64,000 bases of DNA from Castanea sativa (lineage: Eukaryota; Streptophyta; Magnoliopsida; Fagales; Fagaceae): positions 2,395,501 through 2,459,500 of the forward strand of contig NC_134016.1 of NCBI RefSeq assembly GCF_040712315.1, read 5' to 3'. The notes below the pieces were generated by a model. The model did no database searches and was not told where the DNA came from. It saw only the letters and a list, made by a program, of their open reading frames with translations. Position 1 is the first letter of the stretch. Each line of letters starts with the position of its first letter. The translations under genes were made by a program, and so were the position numbers. This document shows, piece after piece, positions 45,480-56,330 of the stretch.

Positions 45480-47055
45480 ATGGTACTCACCAGATCGATG
45501 GCGACAGTCAACAATCAAGGCGAAGAACCGCATGCTACAGCGCTGGAAAGGCAAGTTCAGACGCTTGCTGCTGCTGTTGAGCGCCTCACTAAACAGAATC
45601 ACGACTTAGAAGAGCAACTACGGCAGAGGAATGCGCACCAAAGTGCACCAAAGGAGGACCAGGAAGTCGCGAGCCCGGAGGGGAAGAATGCCGTCAGGCC
45701 TGAAGGTAGCACCGCACCGGCAAGGCCAGAGCGGCCGGAGACAAACCCGCCATCCGTCTCGGACTCCCTACCACCTCATACCACAGCCGAGATGCAGGAG
45801 ATGAGGGAACGCATGGATGTGATGATGAACGCCCTTAGAGGACGGGTATCCAGCAACCTAGACGACCTAGTCCATAGAACGGATTCGCCTTTCACAGCGT
45901 TGGTGAATTCATGCCCCGTTCCTCCAAAGTTTCGCATGCCCCATGTGGAAAACTACGACGGATCCAAAGACCCGTTGGATCACCTGGAGTTTTTCAGAAC
46001 CCTAATGCATCTTCAGGGGGTACCAGATGAAATCATGTGCAGGGCTTTTCTCACCACCTTGAAGGGGCCTGCGAGGGATTGGTACAGTAGGCTGACGCCT
46101 AATTCTATCGGCACTTTTAAGGAACTAGGCGCACAGTTCGTATCATACTTTATTGGAAGTCATCGACACAAGAGGTCTATTGCGTGTATACTGAGCATTT
46201 AAGCAACGAGAAGACGATACATTGAGGCCTTATATAGCCCGCTTTAACAAGGAATCCCTCTCGATAGACGAAGCAGATGACAAGATACTTGTGGCAGCAT
46301 TCACGAACGGGCTACGAGAGGGTAAGTTCTTGTTCTCTCTATGCAAGAATGACCCAAAGACTATGTCCGATGTATATTACAGGGCGACGAAGTATATGAA
46401 CGCGGAGGATGTCTTGCTGGCCAGAGACGACTATAAACCAAGAAAAAGGGAAAGACAGGAAGATACGAAACCAGATAATGGACGAAAAATGGCAAGAACC
46501 AGAGATCGACGGGAAGACCGGAGATCCAAATCGCCTTCGGGGAGGTTTACAAGTTTCACCCCCCTCATAGCCCCAATTGACCAGGTGTTAATGCAAATCA
46601 AAGATGAAGGAACCTTGACGTTCCTAGGCAAGTTGAAGGGAGATCCGAACAAGAGGCCACGAGATAGATACTGCCGTTTTCATCGTGACCACGGCCATGA
46701 TACGACGGATTGTTATGACCTGAAGCAACAGATCGAAGCCCTCATCAGGCAGCGAAGGTTGCAGAGGTTCGTGAGGAAGGAGAAAACGGATCAACCCCAA
46801 GAGCAGAATCCTAGACGGGAAAACGAACGTCCCAGACCACCGGTAGCAGACATACGGATGATAATAGGGGGCAGTACTTCAACGGGGTCATCTAAAAAGG
46901 CCAGAAAGACCTATTTACGGACGGTACAAAGTGTCCAGTCAACGAGCTCTTCACTAGAAAGAATACGACGGAACGGTTCCAGTATCGAGTTTTCTGAAGA
47001 AGAGGCCCGGCGCCTTCACCACCCCCATGACGACGCGCTTGTGGTTAGTGTATAG
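45480..47055 (+). pseudogene. gag of element 2, frameshifted
   Basis: From ATG 45480 (MVLTRSMATV) a short coiled coil (ALERQVQTLAAAVERL) leads to the gag domain (NYDGSKDPLDHLEFF). A 1-nt shift near 46195-46205 ends the first part at 46202; the rest runs 46222-47055 with ARFNKESLSI and the knuckle-like YCRFHRDHGHDTTDC near 46670-46715. A TAG at 47053-47055 separates it from protease in the same frame. Confidence 0.9.
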
Positions 47056-47649
47056 GTAGGAGACTTCAACGTCCACCGAGTTCTAGTGGATAACGGGAGC
47101 TCAGCGGACATCCTTTACTACCCCGCGTTCCAGCAGATGGGGATTGCAAGAGAGCTCCTGATCCCGGCATGCACGCCCCTCGTTGGCTTTGGGGGAACCC
47201 GGGTCCATCCTTTAGGATCCGTCACATTGGCGGTGACAGTAGGAGACTACCCGCAGCAAATAACCAAGGATGTTTCCTTTCTAGTGGTTGATTGCTCCTC
47301 AGCGTATAATGCCATACTCGGACGACCCACTCTCAACACATGGAAGGCCGTCACTTCTACCTACCATCTGATGATCAAGTTTCCCACTGAACACGGAGTT
47401 GGAGAACTGCGCGGAAATCAGGTGGCTGCACGGGAATGTTACGTGGCCATGATGGAGATGGATGACCATGTACAAGCAATGAACATCGAAGAACAGAGAA
47501 CAATGGCAGAACCCGTGGAGAAATTGGAAGAGGTACAACTGGACGATTCGAGGCCCGACCGGACCACCAGGATAGGAACCTCGGTCGGCCAAACGGTTCG
47601 ACATGCGCTCCTACTGTTCCTCAAAGAGAACCAAGACGTGTTTGCATGA
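47056..47649 (+). pseudogene. Protease region of element 2
   Basis: VLVDNGSSADILYY near 47080-47125 is the aspartic protease site of Tat elements, followed by LVGFGGTRVHPLG and AILGRPTLN. It ends at a TGA (47647-47649) that stands where the family usually has Trp. Confidence 0.88.
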
Positions 47650-49610
47650 AGCCATGACGACATGCCAGGAATAGATCCGGCAGTCATAGTCCATAAATTG
47701 AACGTGTCACCTTCATTCTCTCCAGTTCGACAAAAGAAGCATGTGTTTGCCCCCGAATGGGATCGAGCCGCAGCAGAGGAAGTGCAGAAGCTACGGGAAG
47801 CGAACTTCATACGAGAGGTGTACTACCCAGACTGCTGGCAAATGTGGTAATGGTCAAAAAGTCAAATGGGAAGTGGAGAATGTGCGTTGACTTCACGGAT
47901 CTGAATAGAGCGTGCCCTAAAGACAGTTACCCACTCCCACGCATTGACGCCTTAGTGGACTCCACCGCAAGACATGAGTTGTTGAGCTTTATGGACGCCT
48001 TCTCAGGGTATAATCAGATTAAGTTGGAGAAAAAAGATCAAGAGAAAATATCATTTGTGACAAGCCAAGGGCTTTTTTGCTACAAGGTGATGCCATTTGG
48101 GCTCAAGAATGCAGGAGCCACATACCAGTGACTAATGAACAAAATGTTTGCGCACCAAATTGGCCGGAACGTCCAAGTCTACGTAGATGATATGTTGGTG
48201 AAAAGCGCAAAGGTGTCAGATCATCTGAGGGACCTCCAGGAGACTTTCGACACTCTTCGAACATATAAAATGAAGCTGAATCCAAGCAAATGCACATTTG
48301 GAGTGACTGTTGGAAAATTCCTAAGATTCATGGTGTCCCAGTGGGGCATTGAGGTCAACCCTGAGAAAGTGAAAGCAATAATGGAGCTATCTCCTCCGAG
48401 GACGGTGAAGGAAGTGCAAAGCTTGACAGGAAAGATAGCAGCCCTAAACAGGTTCGTATCAAGAGCAACGGACAAGTGTCTACCTTTCTTCAGAACACTA
48501 AGGAGATCTTTCGAGTGGACGGACGAATGCCAGAGGGCATTTGAAGAATTAAAAGCATATCTCTCTGCCCCGCTGTTGCTTAGTCCGTCCACGCCGGGGG
48601 AGGAATTGTTCCTGTACCTTGCCGTCTCATCAGCAGCGGTAAGTGCAGCTCTGATAAGAGAGGAAGGAAAGATACAAAAGCCCGTGTACTTTGTAAGCCG
48701 AGCGCTAAGGGGCGCAGAGGAGAGATACCCACGGATGGAGAAACTCGCCTTCGCACTCGTAACTGCAGCTCGAAAACTGAAGCCCTATTTTCAAGCACAT
48801 ACGATAATAGTCCTAACGGATCAGCCCTTGCGGAGAGCAATGAACAATCCTGAAACTGCCGGATGGATGGCTTTGTGGGCTATCGAGCTGAGTGAGTACG
48901 ATATCCAATACCAGCCACGAACAGCTGTGAAAGGACAAATACTGGCAGACTTCATCACGGAATTCACTACACCTGACGAACAGGGGGCAGAAGAGACGCC
49001 CACATGGAGAATTCACATAGACGGATCCTCCAATAAGTATGCGGGAGGAGTCGGGGTTGTACTCCACACCCCGGAAGGAGATAAGGTTGAATGCATGATC
49101 TGTCTGGAGTTCCCCACTACAAATAACGAAGCGGAGTATGAGGCCCTGGTGGCAGGATTAGAACTTGCAATAGCGGCTGGGGCCAGGAAGGCAGTAGTCT
49201 ACTCCGATTCTCAAATCGTAGCCAGCCAAGTTAATGGGAGCTATGATTGCAGGAATGAACGAATGAGAAGGTACCTCGGAGAAGTGAAGGGTCTAACGAA
49301 CGACCTCCAATTCACGATAGCTCAGATCCCAAGAGAAGAGAATCAAGAGGCGGACCGACTCACCAAGGCTGCTTCGGCCGAACCCATGATCGCTCCAGAA
49401 CAGGTATTGTCCTTCGTCCAACATTCATCGCTACTAGATAACGTTCGAATGCAGGAATTAAGTACTAAGGACGATTGGACGGTTCCAATTGTGGCGTACC
49501 TCAAGGACAGCAAGCTACCAGACAGCAAGGTAGACGCAAGGAAATTGAAGGTTAGGGCTGCCCAATTCATACTGATTAAAGGCATCCTCTACAAAAGAGG
49601 ATTCTCCTGA
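47650..49610 (+). pseudogene. Reverse transcriptase and two RNase H domains of element 2
   Basis: RT begins after the TGA. A frameshift lies near 47835, and a TGA at 48129-48131 separates MPFGLKNAGATYQ from the open run 48135-49610. That run has YVDDMLVKS, the connection domain, RNase H 1, and the archaeal-type RNase H from about 49003 (HIDGSSNKYAG, NNEAEYEAL, YSDSQIV, QEADRLTKA). A TGA at 49608-49610 leads into integrase in the same frame. Confidence 0.92.
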
Positions 49611-50711
49611 CCATATCTAAGATGTCTTGGCCATGACGAAGCAGACTACGTGATGAGGGAAGTTCATGAAGGAATTTGTGGAAACCACTTGGGATCAAGG
49701 TCTCTGGTGCACAAGCTACTCCGAGCAGGGTACTACTGGCCGACAATGCAAAAGGATGCCCTAATGTACGTTAGAGCCTGCGATAAGTGTCAACGGTTTG
49801 ACAATCTTATTAGACAGCCAACGGAGGAACTCACACCGATGACGGCCCCATGGCCGTTCGCGCAATGGGGATTAGACATCATGGGTCCATTTCCAATAGT
49901 GGCAAGACAACTGAAGTTCTTGGTGGTTGGTATCGACTACTTCACCAAGTGGGTGGAAGCAGAAGCTCTCGCTACTATCACGGAGAAAAACATTCGCAAC
50001 TTTGTATGAAGAAGTATTATTTGCCGATATGGGATCCCGAGAGTACTCGTCTCAGACAATAGGAAGCAATTCGACAACGATGCATTCCGAGACTTTTGTT
50101 CTCAGCTGGGAATCAAGAATCACTACTCGTCACCCGCCCACCCACAGGCCAACGGACAAGTTGAAGTCACGAACCGGTCCTTGTTAAAGATTATCAAGAC
50201 CCGGCTCGAGGGGGCAAAGGGCATATGGCCAGACGAACTACCAAGTGTACTATGGGCGTACAGAACAACGGCAAGAACGCCAACGGGAGAGACACCATTT
50301 CGATTGGCGTTTGGTGCTGAGGCCCTCATACCGGCAGAAGTGGGATTGACGAGCTACCGCGTGGAAAGCTATGAGGAGAGCAAGAATATCGAAGCATTAC
50401 GTCTAGAGCTTGACCTTGTCGATGAAGTCAGGGCAGCAGCAGCCCTGAGACTGGCGCGGTACCAAGACATGATGGTGAAACACTACAACTCCAAGGTTCG
50501 GCACCGAGACTTCAAGGTTGGGGATCTAGTGTTACGAAAAGTGCTTGGCGCTACGAAGGATGCATCCCTAGGAAAGCTGGGTCCTAACTGGGAAGGCCCG
50601 TACAGAATCATCTCATGGCACAGGAAAGGAACGTACTACCTGGAGACATTAGACGGAAGGAAGTTGGGCCATCCCTGGAACACGAAGCACCTGAAGAAGT
50701 ACTACCAGTAG
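49611..50711 (+). pseudogene. Integrase of element 2
   Basis: HHCC finger (HEGICGNH, CDKCQRF), core Asp in WGLDIMGPF, a TGA at 50007-50009, then LVSDN for the second Asp and the Glu of QANGQVEVTN. The C-terminal open run (50181-50711) ends ...HLKKYYQ. It has one stop but is otherwise well kept. Confidence 0.9.
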
Positions 50712-51296
50712 TGCAGCAGTCATAAGACGATACCTACTGCCTTATTTTCAATTTAATTTTAGACAGTCATAGCTTTTATTTTTTAAGTTTTTTTTTCCAT
50801 TGACAATTTGGTTTGTTGAACTTATGAGGAATTTTTATTTAGAAAATACGAAATGCTGTTGGAAATTCTACAAGTCCACAAAGTGGACGGATCATCCAAA
50901 TGATGAAAAACCTACGAGTCCACAAAGTGGACGGATCATCCAAAGGATGAAAAACCTACGAGTCCACAAAGTGGACGGATCATCCCAAAAGGATGAAATC
51001 TAGGAATCCACAGAGCACACGGACCCTTTTGCCCATACAGTGGACGGGTCACACAGAAGGACAAAAACCTTCTGTCCGTACAGTGGACGGATCCATTAAA
51101 GAGAAAAATAAAAAGCAAAATTCGATCAAAGTAAACGGATAGTCCAAGACATACTGAAGATATCATGCAAAGCATAAAACGACGGGTCTAAATATGAACG
51201 GATTACCCAAGAAGTATCAATAATACAGTGCAGTTCAATAACAAAAAGTTGAACAAATACAGAAAGTGAAATTGCTCCCTATCGCTACAAATTACA
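50712..51296 (+). repeat. Spacer with 44-bp tandem hairpin repeats
   Basis: Three units of 44 bp start at about 50874, 50918 and 50962, each with the hairpin GTCCACAAAGTGGAC followed by GGATCATCC. Degenerate units with AGTGGACGG continue to about 51100. No coding sequence. Confidence 0.85.
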
Positions 51297-53486
51297 TTAA
51301 TCTTTAATTGTGACAAGTTCATCAGGGCCCTCAGGCAACGGCTGGAAAGAGTCAGTGACGGTCGTTTCTTCTGTAGCTTTAGTGACCCCGTCATCACTTG
51401 GAACCTCGCCAAAGAGTTCTTCCGTCCCTTCAGAGTCGACGGGGTGAGCAGGGGTTCGGGCCTCAGCATCTATGGTTATGTGAGCTAAGTCCAAGTCAGG
51501 GAATGACGCCTTCACCTGACGGATGCAGTCATCGAACCCATCGTTAAAGGAGGAACCAAGCTCAGTCAGAAGGGCGTCGGAATCTCGGTACTCTCTGACG
51601 GCATCAATTTTCGCTTGAAGAATATTGTCGTCATGGGCTTTCACCGTCTTCCTGAGCAGCTCCACCTCCTTCTCTAAGTTCTCACGAGCTTGCTCAGAAA
51701 GCGCTAGCTTCTTCTCATGACGGACCCTCCATAGCTTCAACTTGTCCAACTCTTCCACCGTCGCCTTTGCCTTAGCACGTACCCGTTCAAGGGCTCTTTC
51801 CTGGGCCAGGCAACGGTCTGACAAGCCCTTGGCCATTAATACACCCTGCAACAGTTCGGATAGAAATAAATTCAGGACGGATAAGAACGAAACGAAGTTA
51901 AAATGACGGAATGGGCCTATGACGGGAACTAACTTGGGCTAAGCTGTACAGACATGTCTCCCCCATGGTCTCGGTGGCATGGTTCCCCAGGTCTTTATAA
52001 TCTTCATCGGTTATGATGGAACCAATACGACGGAGAGCGTATTGGGGGTCTTCACGAAGTAGGACGGGGGGCTTCTCCTTCGCGGGGTCCGGGTTGGTCA
52101 TCAAACCCTTACCCTTGCCAATTCCTAGCTTGGGAGCTGGTTTTGCCATGCCGGACCCCTGACCGGCAGGTAGACCCGTCACAATTTTTTGCTTCTTGGA
52201 GTGGCGGTCCCACCTCTCAGAAGATGGCCTTTTAGGAACCGTCTGTGACGGATCCACCTTTGAAGCATCGCCCCTGCTTCTTTTTTGCTGCTTGCTGTCT
52301 GATGATAGCCCGTCTCCTGGCGTCATCCATTTCTACAAAAGAAGACGGTCAACAAAGGAATAACATAAAGACAGATTATCGACGGAAGGATTCCAGAACT
52401 TACGTTTGCGTACACCTGCGTCGTATCGTCTGGCGACGGATGTAGGCTCAGGACCATCACAATACCAATGTAACGTATCCAATGTGACGAGCTTCGACCA
52501 GGTCCGTTCAGACAACTTTGTCTTTTGGAAAATTTTCTCCAGAAAACCGAACTGCTCGGTTGAGATAGGTGGACGGTCCCTCGCTGTAAAAAAAAAAAAA
52601 TTAAAAAATAAAAAAAAAGGGTTAAGAGAGAATCCATGAAAATGAATGACGGTTAATTGGTAGACGGACTCATACCAAACGGGGGCATTATACCCCACGT
52701 TTTATCAACCGGCATGTAGTCGTCGTCGCCTGGACGACACATCCAGTTATCTCCTCGAAGGAAGAAGTAACGACCCTTCCAGTTACGGTTGGAGTCTGGG
52801 GTCTCGGATACTAGCCTAAGTACCGGACTCCTCGGCACAAAGCTGTACATCCCCCTTGATTTTGTAATTTCGGACGGACGGTAACAATGAAAAAATTCTT
52901 CCACTGTTAACCGTCTAGCTCCGTCAGACATAACGTCGTACAGTACCTCGATGCTCAAGAAAACTCTCCATGCGTTCGGAGATATCTGGGTGACGGCCAG
53001 ACCCAGGTACTGGAGGAGACGACGGTGCAATGCACTTAAGGGAAATCGGAGACCCGCTTTTAGCATTTGCTCGTAGACACCGACATCTTCAAGACCGTAG
53101 TAATAGCATTTTTCTAATTTGAATGGTAGACGGATGGATATGGTGTCGGGTATTTGGTATTTTTGCCTCAGCGTGTTGAAGTGCGCTGGCTTGATGGTTG
53201 ACACGAAGTCATTCACCGTCCACAAAGGAAGCAGGGCGAACTCACTGAAGCCGTCGGGACCTATGACGGATTGGACCGGTGGGTCGACACCATCCAGGTT
53301 GTCGGTCGAGTCATACTCTGACCCATCCCCATCCTGCCCTTCATCTTCCTCATGGGAAGGAGAGCTGGCTGACGGTTCCCTCTCCCCGCTGGAGGTGTCT
53401 TGGTCTGCTTAACCTGACGGGAACACCTCTTCGTAACCCACTCCCTCGCGGGCATAGGCCTGACTACTTGACGCCTCACTAGACAT
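51297..53486 (-). pseudogene. Antisense spliced gene of element 2 (putative gypsy-type transposase domain, coiled coil)
   Basis: Four exons on the minus strand: 53486-52676 (ATG at 53486, in-frame TAA near 53410, acidic stretch, then a conserved domain with NDFVSTIKPAHFNTL and SPNAWRVFLS), 52583-52404, 52332-51934 (Lys/Pro-rich) and 51845-51297 (coiled coil with LEKEVELLRKTV). Donors are GTATG, GTAAGT and GTTAGT; acceptors end ACAG, GTAG and GCAG. The second junction is off by one base, so a small indel is likely. The layout matches the antisense gene of element 1 although the sequences have diverged. Function unknown. Confidence 0.75.
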
Positions 53487-53952
53487 CTGACACCTACATA
53501 TGCCGGGTAAAGGAAACCTAAGGCTCTAGATTTGTGCCGACGACGGACCAACAAGAAAAATAAATAATGAAACGTTGTATAAGAGTAACTTACAAGCAGA
53601 CGGTGAGAAAAACTTACAAGCAGACGACGAGAAGCGCACGACGGAGAAGTTATCAGCACGTTGTTTTCCGGTTTCCAAAGGAGACGGTTACTCTCTGAAA
53701 AAGGTTGACGGTTGTGCTCTGAACAGAAAATTTTCTAAAAAGTGGAAAAGTGAATACGGTGGGTGGTATATATATAGAGGGAACGGCGCGGTAAATGAAG
53801 GGACGCCTCAATTCCAGCAAACAACCATTAAAATCCCCCCACGTGTCCCTGAGCATTTATGACAGCATTCCAACCTGTCCGTCAGAAGTTATAATCGTCA
53901 TTCCATGAGACTGCTTTGGCGAGATGACGGTGTCATGGAATGAGGGGGCAAC
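53487..53952. other. Promoter side of the antisense gene and polypurine tract of element 2
   Basis: No coding sequence. A TATATATA-type run near 53768-53776 may serve the antisense gene. GAATGAGGGGGCAAC at about 53938-53952 is the polypurine tract of the element. Confidence 0.55.
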
Positions 53953-54516
53953 TGATAGGGAATAAAACCAACATGACGGTACCACCACATGATAAAATAG
54001 TTATGATAGGGTGACGGATGATTTGACCAATGAGGACGGATGAGTAGTGGATGGACAGGTAGAATGGATGCACTTAATTTCCTCCGTCATCCTCTGGGCT
54101 ACCTCGAATCACACTATATGATTAGGGCTGACGTGGCTTTGATTGTAATTCACGCCAACGTGTATATGAAGAATTCTTGCGCCACACGTTAAGCCTTGAT
54201 TGAACATTCATATAAGGAAAAGAACCCTAAAAAATCCCACGAGTCACTCTCCAAGAGGAAAAGGATTACTTGACCAAAGCGAGAATCTCGGTCCTACACT
54301 ACTATATATACTCCAAAACCCTCATAAAGCAAGGTACGCACATTTGACTCAACTCTAGCACTTTAGGGTTTAAAAGAAATTCTAACTTGACTTTCGGAGG
54401 GTTTTTGGCCGGCACCACACCGGTACTCTCTTTTAGGTCTCTTTGTTTTCTGTTTGCAGGTTTGATTCGGGTTGGAGAGTACTCGCAGCTTATTGGTGAT
54501 ATTTTCGACATCATCA
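53953..54516 (+). repeat. 3' LTR of element 2
   Basis: 564 bp, TGATAGGGAA to CATCATCA; pairs with 44831-45401. Confidence 0.95.
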
Positions 54517-54521
54517 ACAGG

Positions 54522-55572
54522 GTTTGGGAAAGCTTTTCCCGATATGACACAATTGACTGGTAGCTTAGCTAGATATCACAAAATGATAATAACATAATAG
54601 ACTAGATGTTTATCACTCACACACGGAAACAAAAAAAGAAGAAAGAAAGAAGAAGAAGAAGTGAGAGAATATACTAGTAGTCGTACAAAGATAACAATGC
54701 AAGTGATTCTGTGGTTGTAATTAATGGACCACTTCTGAAAGGTATATCAGAGTAGAAATCATCGGTACCATATTGTTTTGATAAGAATGCAAGAGAATTT
54801 GGGTCTCACAATTCTATGGACTAGGATGTATATATTAGGATAAGCGATACATAAATAATATTTTCATAATATTTTCACAATATATTCTCTATAACAGATT
54901 AATATTGGTTTTTAATATAAATCTATCACAAAAATTGCCCACTTATAACAACAAGTAATAATTTGTTACTTAAAAATTGTTATAAAAATGTTATAAACGC
55001 AATATTTCTCATATATTAAATGTATGAGATAATTAATTCTTTTTAAGTATGGCACACAACCAATCAACCACCCACATATGTATCTCTAAATATAGACTAA
55101 AAAAATTTTCTCAAAAAAAAAAAGAAAATAATATGGACTAAATTACAATTTACACTCTTAAAATTTGGGATAATCTTAATTTCTTCCAAAATTGTTCTAA
55201 AATTTGAATGAACATTACATATCATTTGGTTTTATGCCTTTTATCCATGCATTGTGATGAGTTGTCCTTTAAGTGCCACCTTAGCTCAAAACAATGTTGT
55301 ATACTATTTTTTTATTTTTTTTTGATGAGATGTTGTATACTATTGATTAAAAAGCATAGATTTGAATGAAAAAAATAATAATGTCATTTTGAGGTTAGCT
55401 TATACCTAATAGTCACCTCATCACAGCGAAATGATGGGAAGACTTTAAATTAAAATGAAAATGATCCAAATTTGAAACTTAGGAGAAAAATATAAAAATT
55501 AACTCAAACTTTAAGAATGTAAAAAAATAGTAACTTAGTTCTAAACATGCATGAAATGATAGCTTAACCTAC
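54522..55572 (-). other. Gene C intron, part next to exon 1
   Basis: UGT intron DNA matching 31679-32619 and 13510-14207, beginning with the near-palindrome GGGAAAGCTTTTCCC (54526-54540). No other gene. Confidence 0.75.
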
Positions 55573-56205
55573 CTCATTCTCCAACTCATTGAAAGTGTTG
55601 CACAAGAGCCAATTCGCTTCAAGGATATTCGAGAACTGATTCAATACGAGCTTTAGCAAAGCTGGGTACAAGCCCTTATCACAAAGAAATGAAGGTAGAT
55701 CATCGATCCCTAGTGATGGTATCGAGGGCAATGATATTGAAGCCCTTTCTTCTATGGGCATCTGAATTGCTCCATGACTCGCATGGTAATAGATGGCATT
55801 GATTACACAGGACTGAGTGAAAAATGGAGCACCATCAATGCCAAATTGCCTTGCAATATCTAAAACCCATGGCATAAAGGAGTCATACACTACCATCTTT
55901 GGAGGATATTGGGAGCTATTATGTTTCTCAATAAGCTTTGCCAAGCTTTGTGAGACATGTAGCTTGTAACGCTCGAGAGCTGCATCCAAACTTTCCGAAT
56001 CTTTGCCATTCTCAGATCCATCAGAGATGATCTCAACACTGATAGAATGGCTAGGAAGGGCTTGCATGGTTTTGCCAATAGAGGTGGTAGTGACAAATGT
56101 TACTCTAACACCCTTTGAGACTAAGCGCTTTGCGAATTGGAGCAATGGGTTTATGTGACCTTGTAAAGGGTAAGCAAGTAATAGGATATGAGTTGTTCTC
56201 TCCAT
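55573..56205 (-). CDS. UGT74-type UDP-glycosyltransferase gene C, exon 1 of 2
   Basis: 211 codons from ATG 56205 (MERTTHILLL), ending ...LENE before a GTAGGT donor. QGHINPL carries the catalytic His; VYDSFMPW and FFTQSC are present. Its exon 2 is 17.7 kb away at 37829-37107. When the two retrotransposons are subtracted the intron is about 2.7 kb, the size seen in genes A and B. It is most like gene A exon 1. No stop or frameshift. Confidence 0.92.
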
Positions 56206-56330
56206 TTTTCTTTTCCAGTGCTATATGACTCTCTCTATTGAAGTTTGAGGGTGAAAAATTCATGGACTAAAATTACAGGAGGTAGTGATGTATATATTGA
56301 TTTCAATTTCAACATGATAAAGATTTTCCA
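56206..56330 (-). promoter_or_regulatory. Leader and core-promoter-like block of gene C
   Basis: The shared leader (complement of GGACTAAAATTACAGGAG) is preceded by CAATATATACATC (minus strand) at about 56299-56287, a TATA-like stretch about 90 bp from the ATG. Confidence 0.4.

Larger units (their letters stand above)
44826..54521 (+). mobile_element. LTR retrotransposon element 2, Ty3/gypsy Tat lineage
   Basis: About 9.7 kb, target duplication ACAGG (44826-44830 and 54517-54521), LTRs of 571 and 564 bp, the same primer site as element 1, gag-pol with two RNase H domains, and an antisense spliced gene before the 3' LTR. It lies in the gene C intron, opposite in orientation to the gene. Uninserted paralogous sites (ATAGG) are at 11514, 13505 and 31674. 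It is unrelated in sequence to element 1 apart from the lineage features. Confidence 0.95.
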
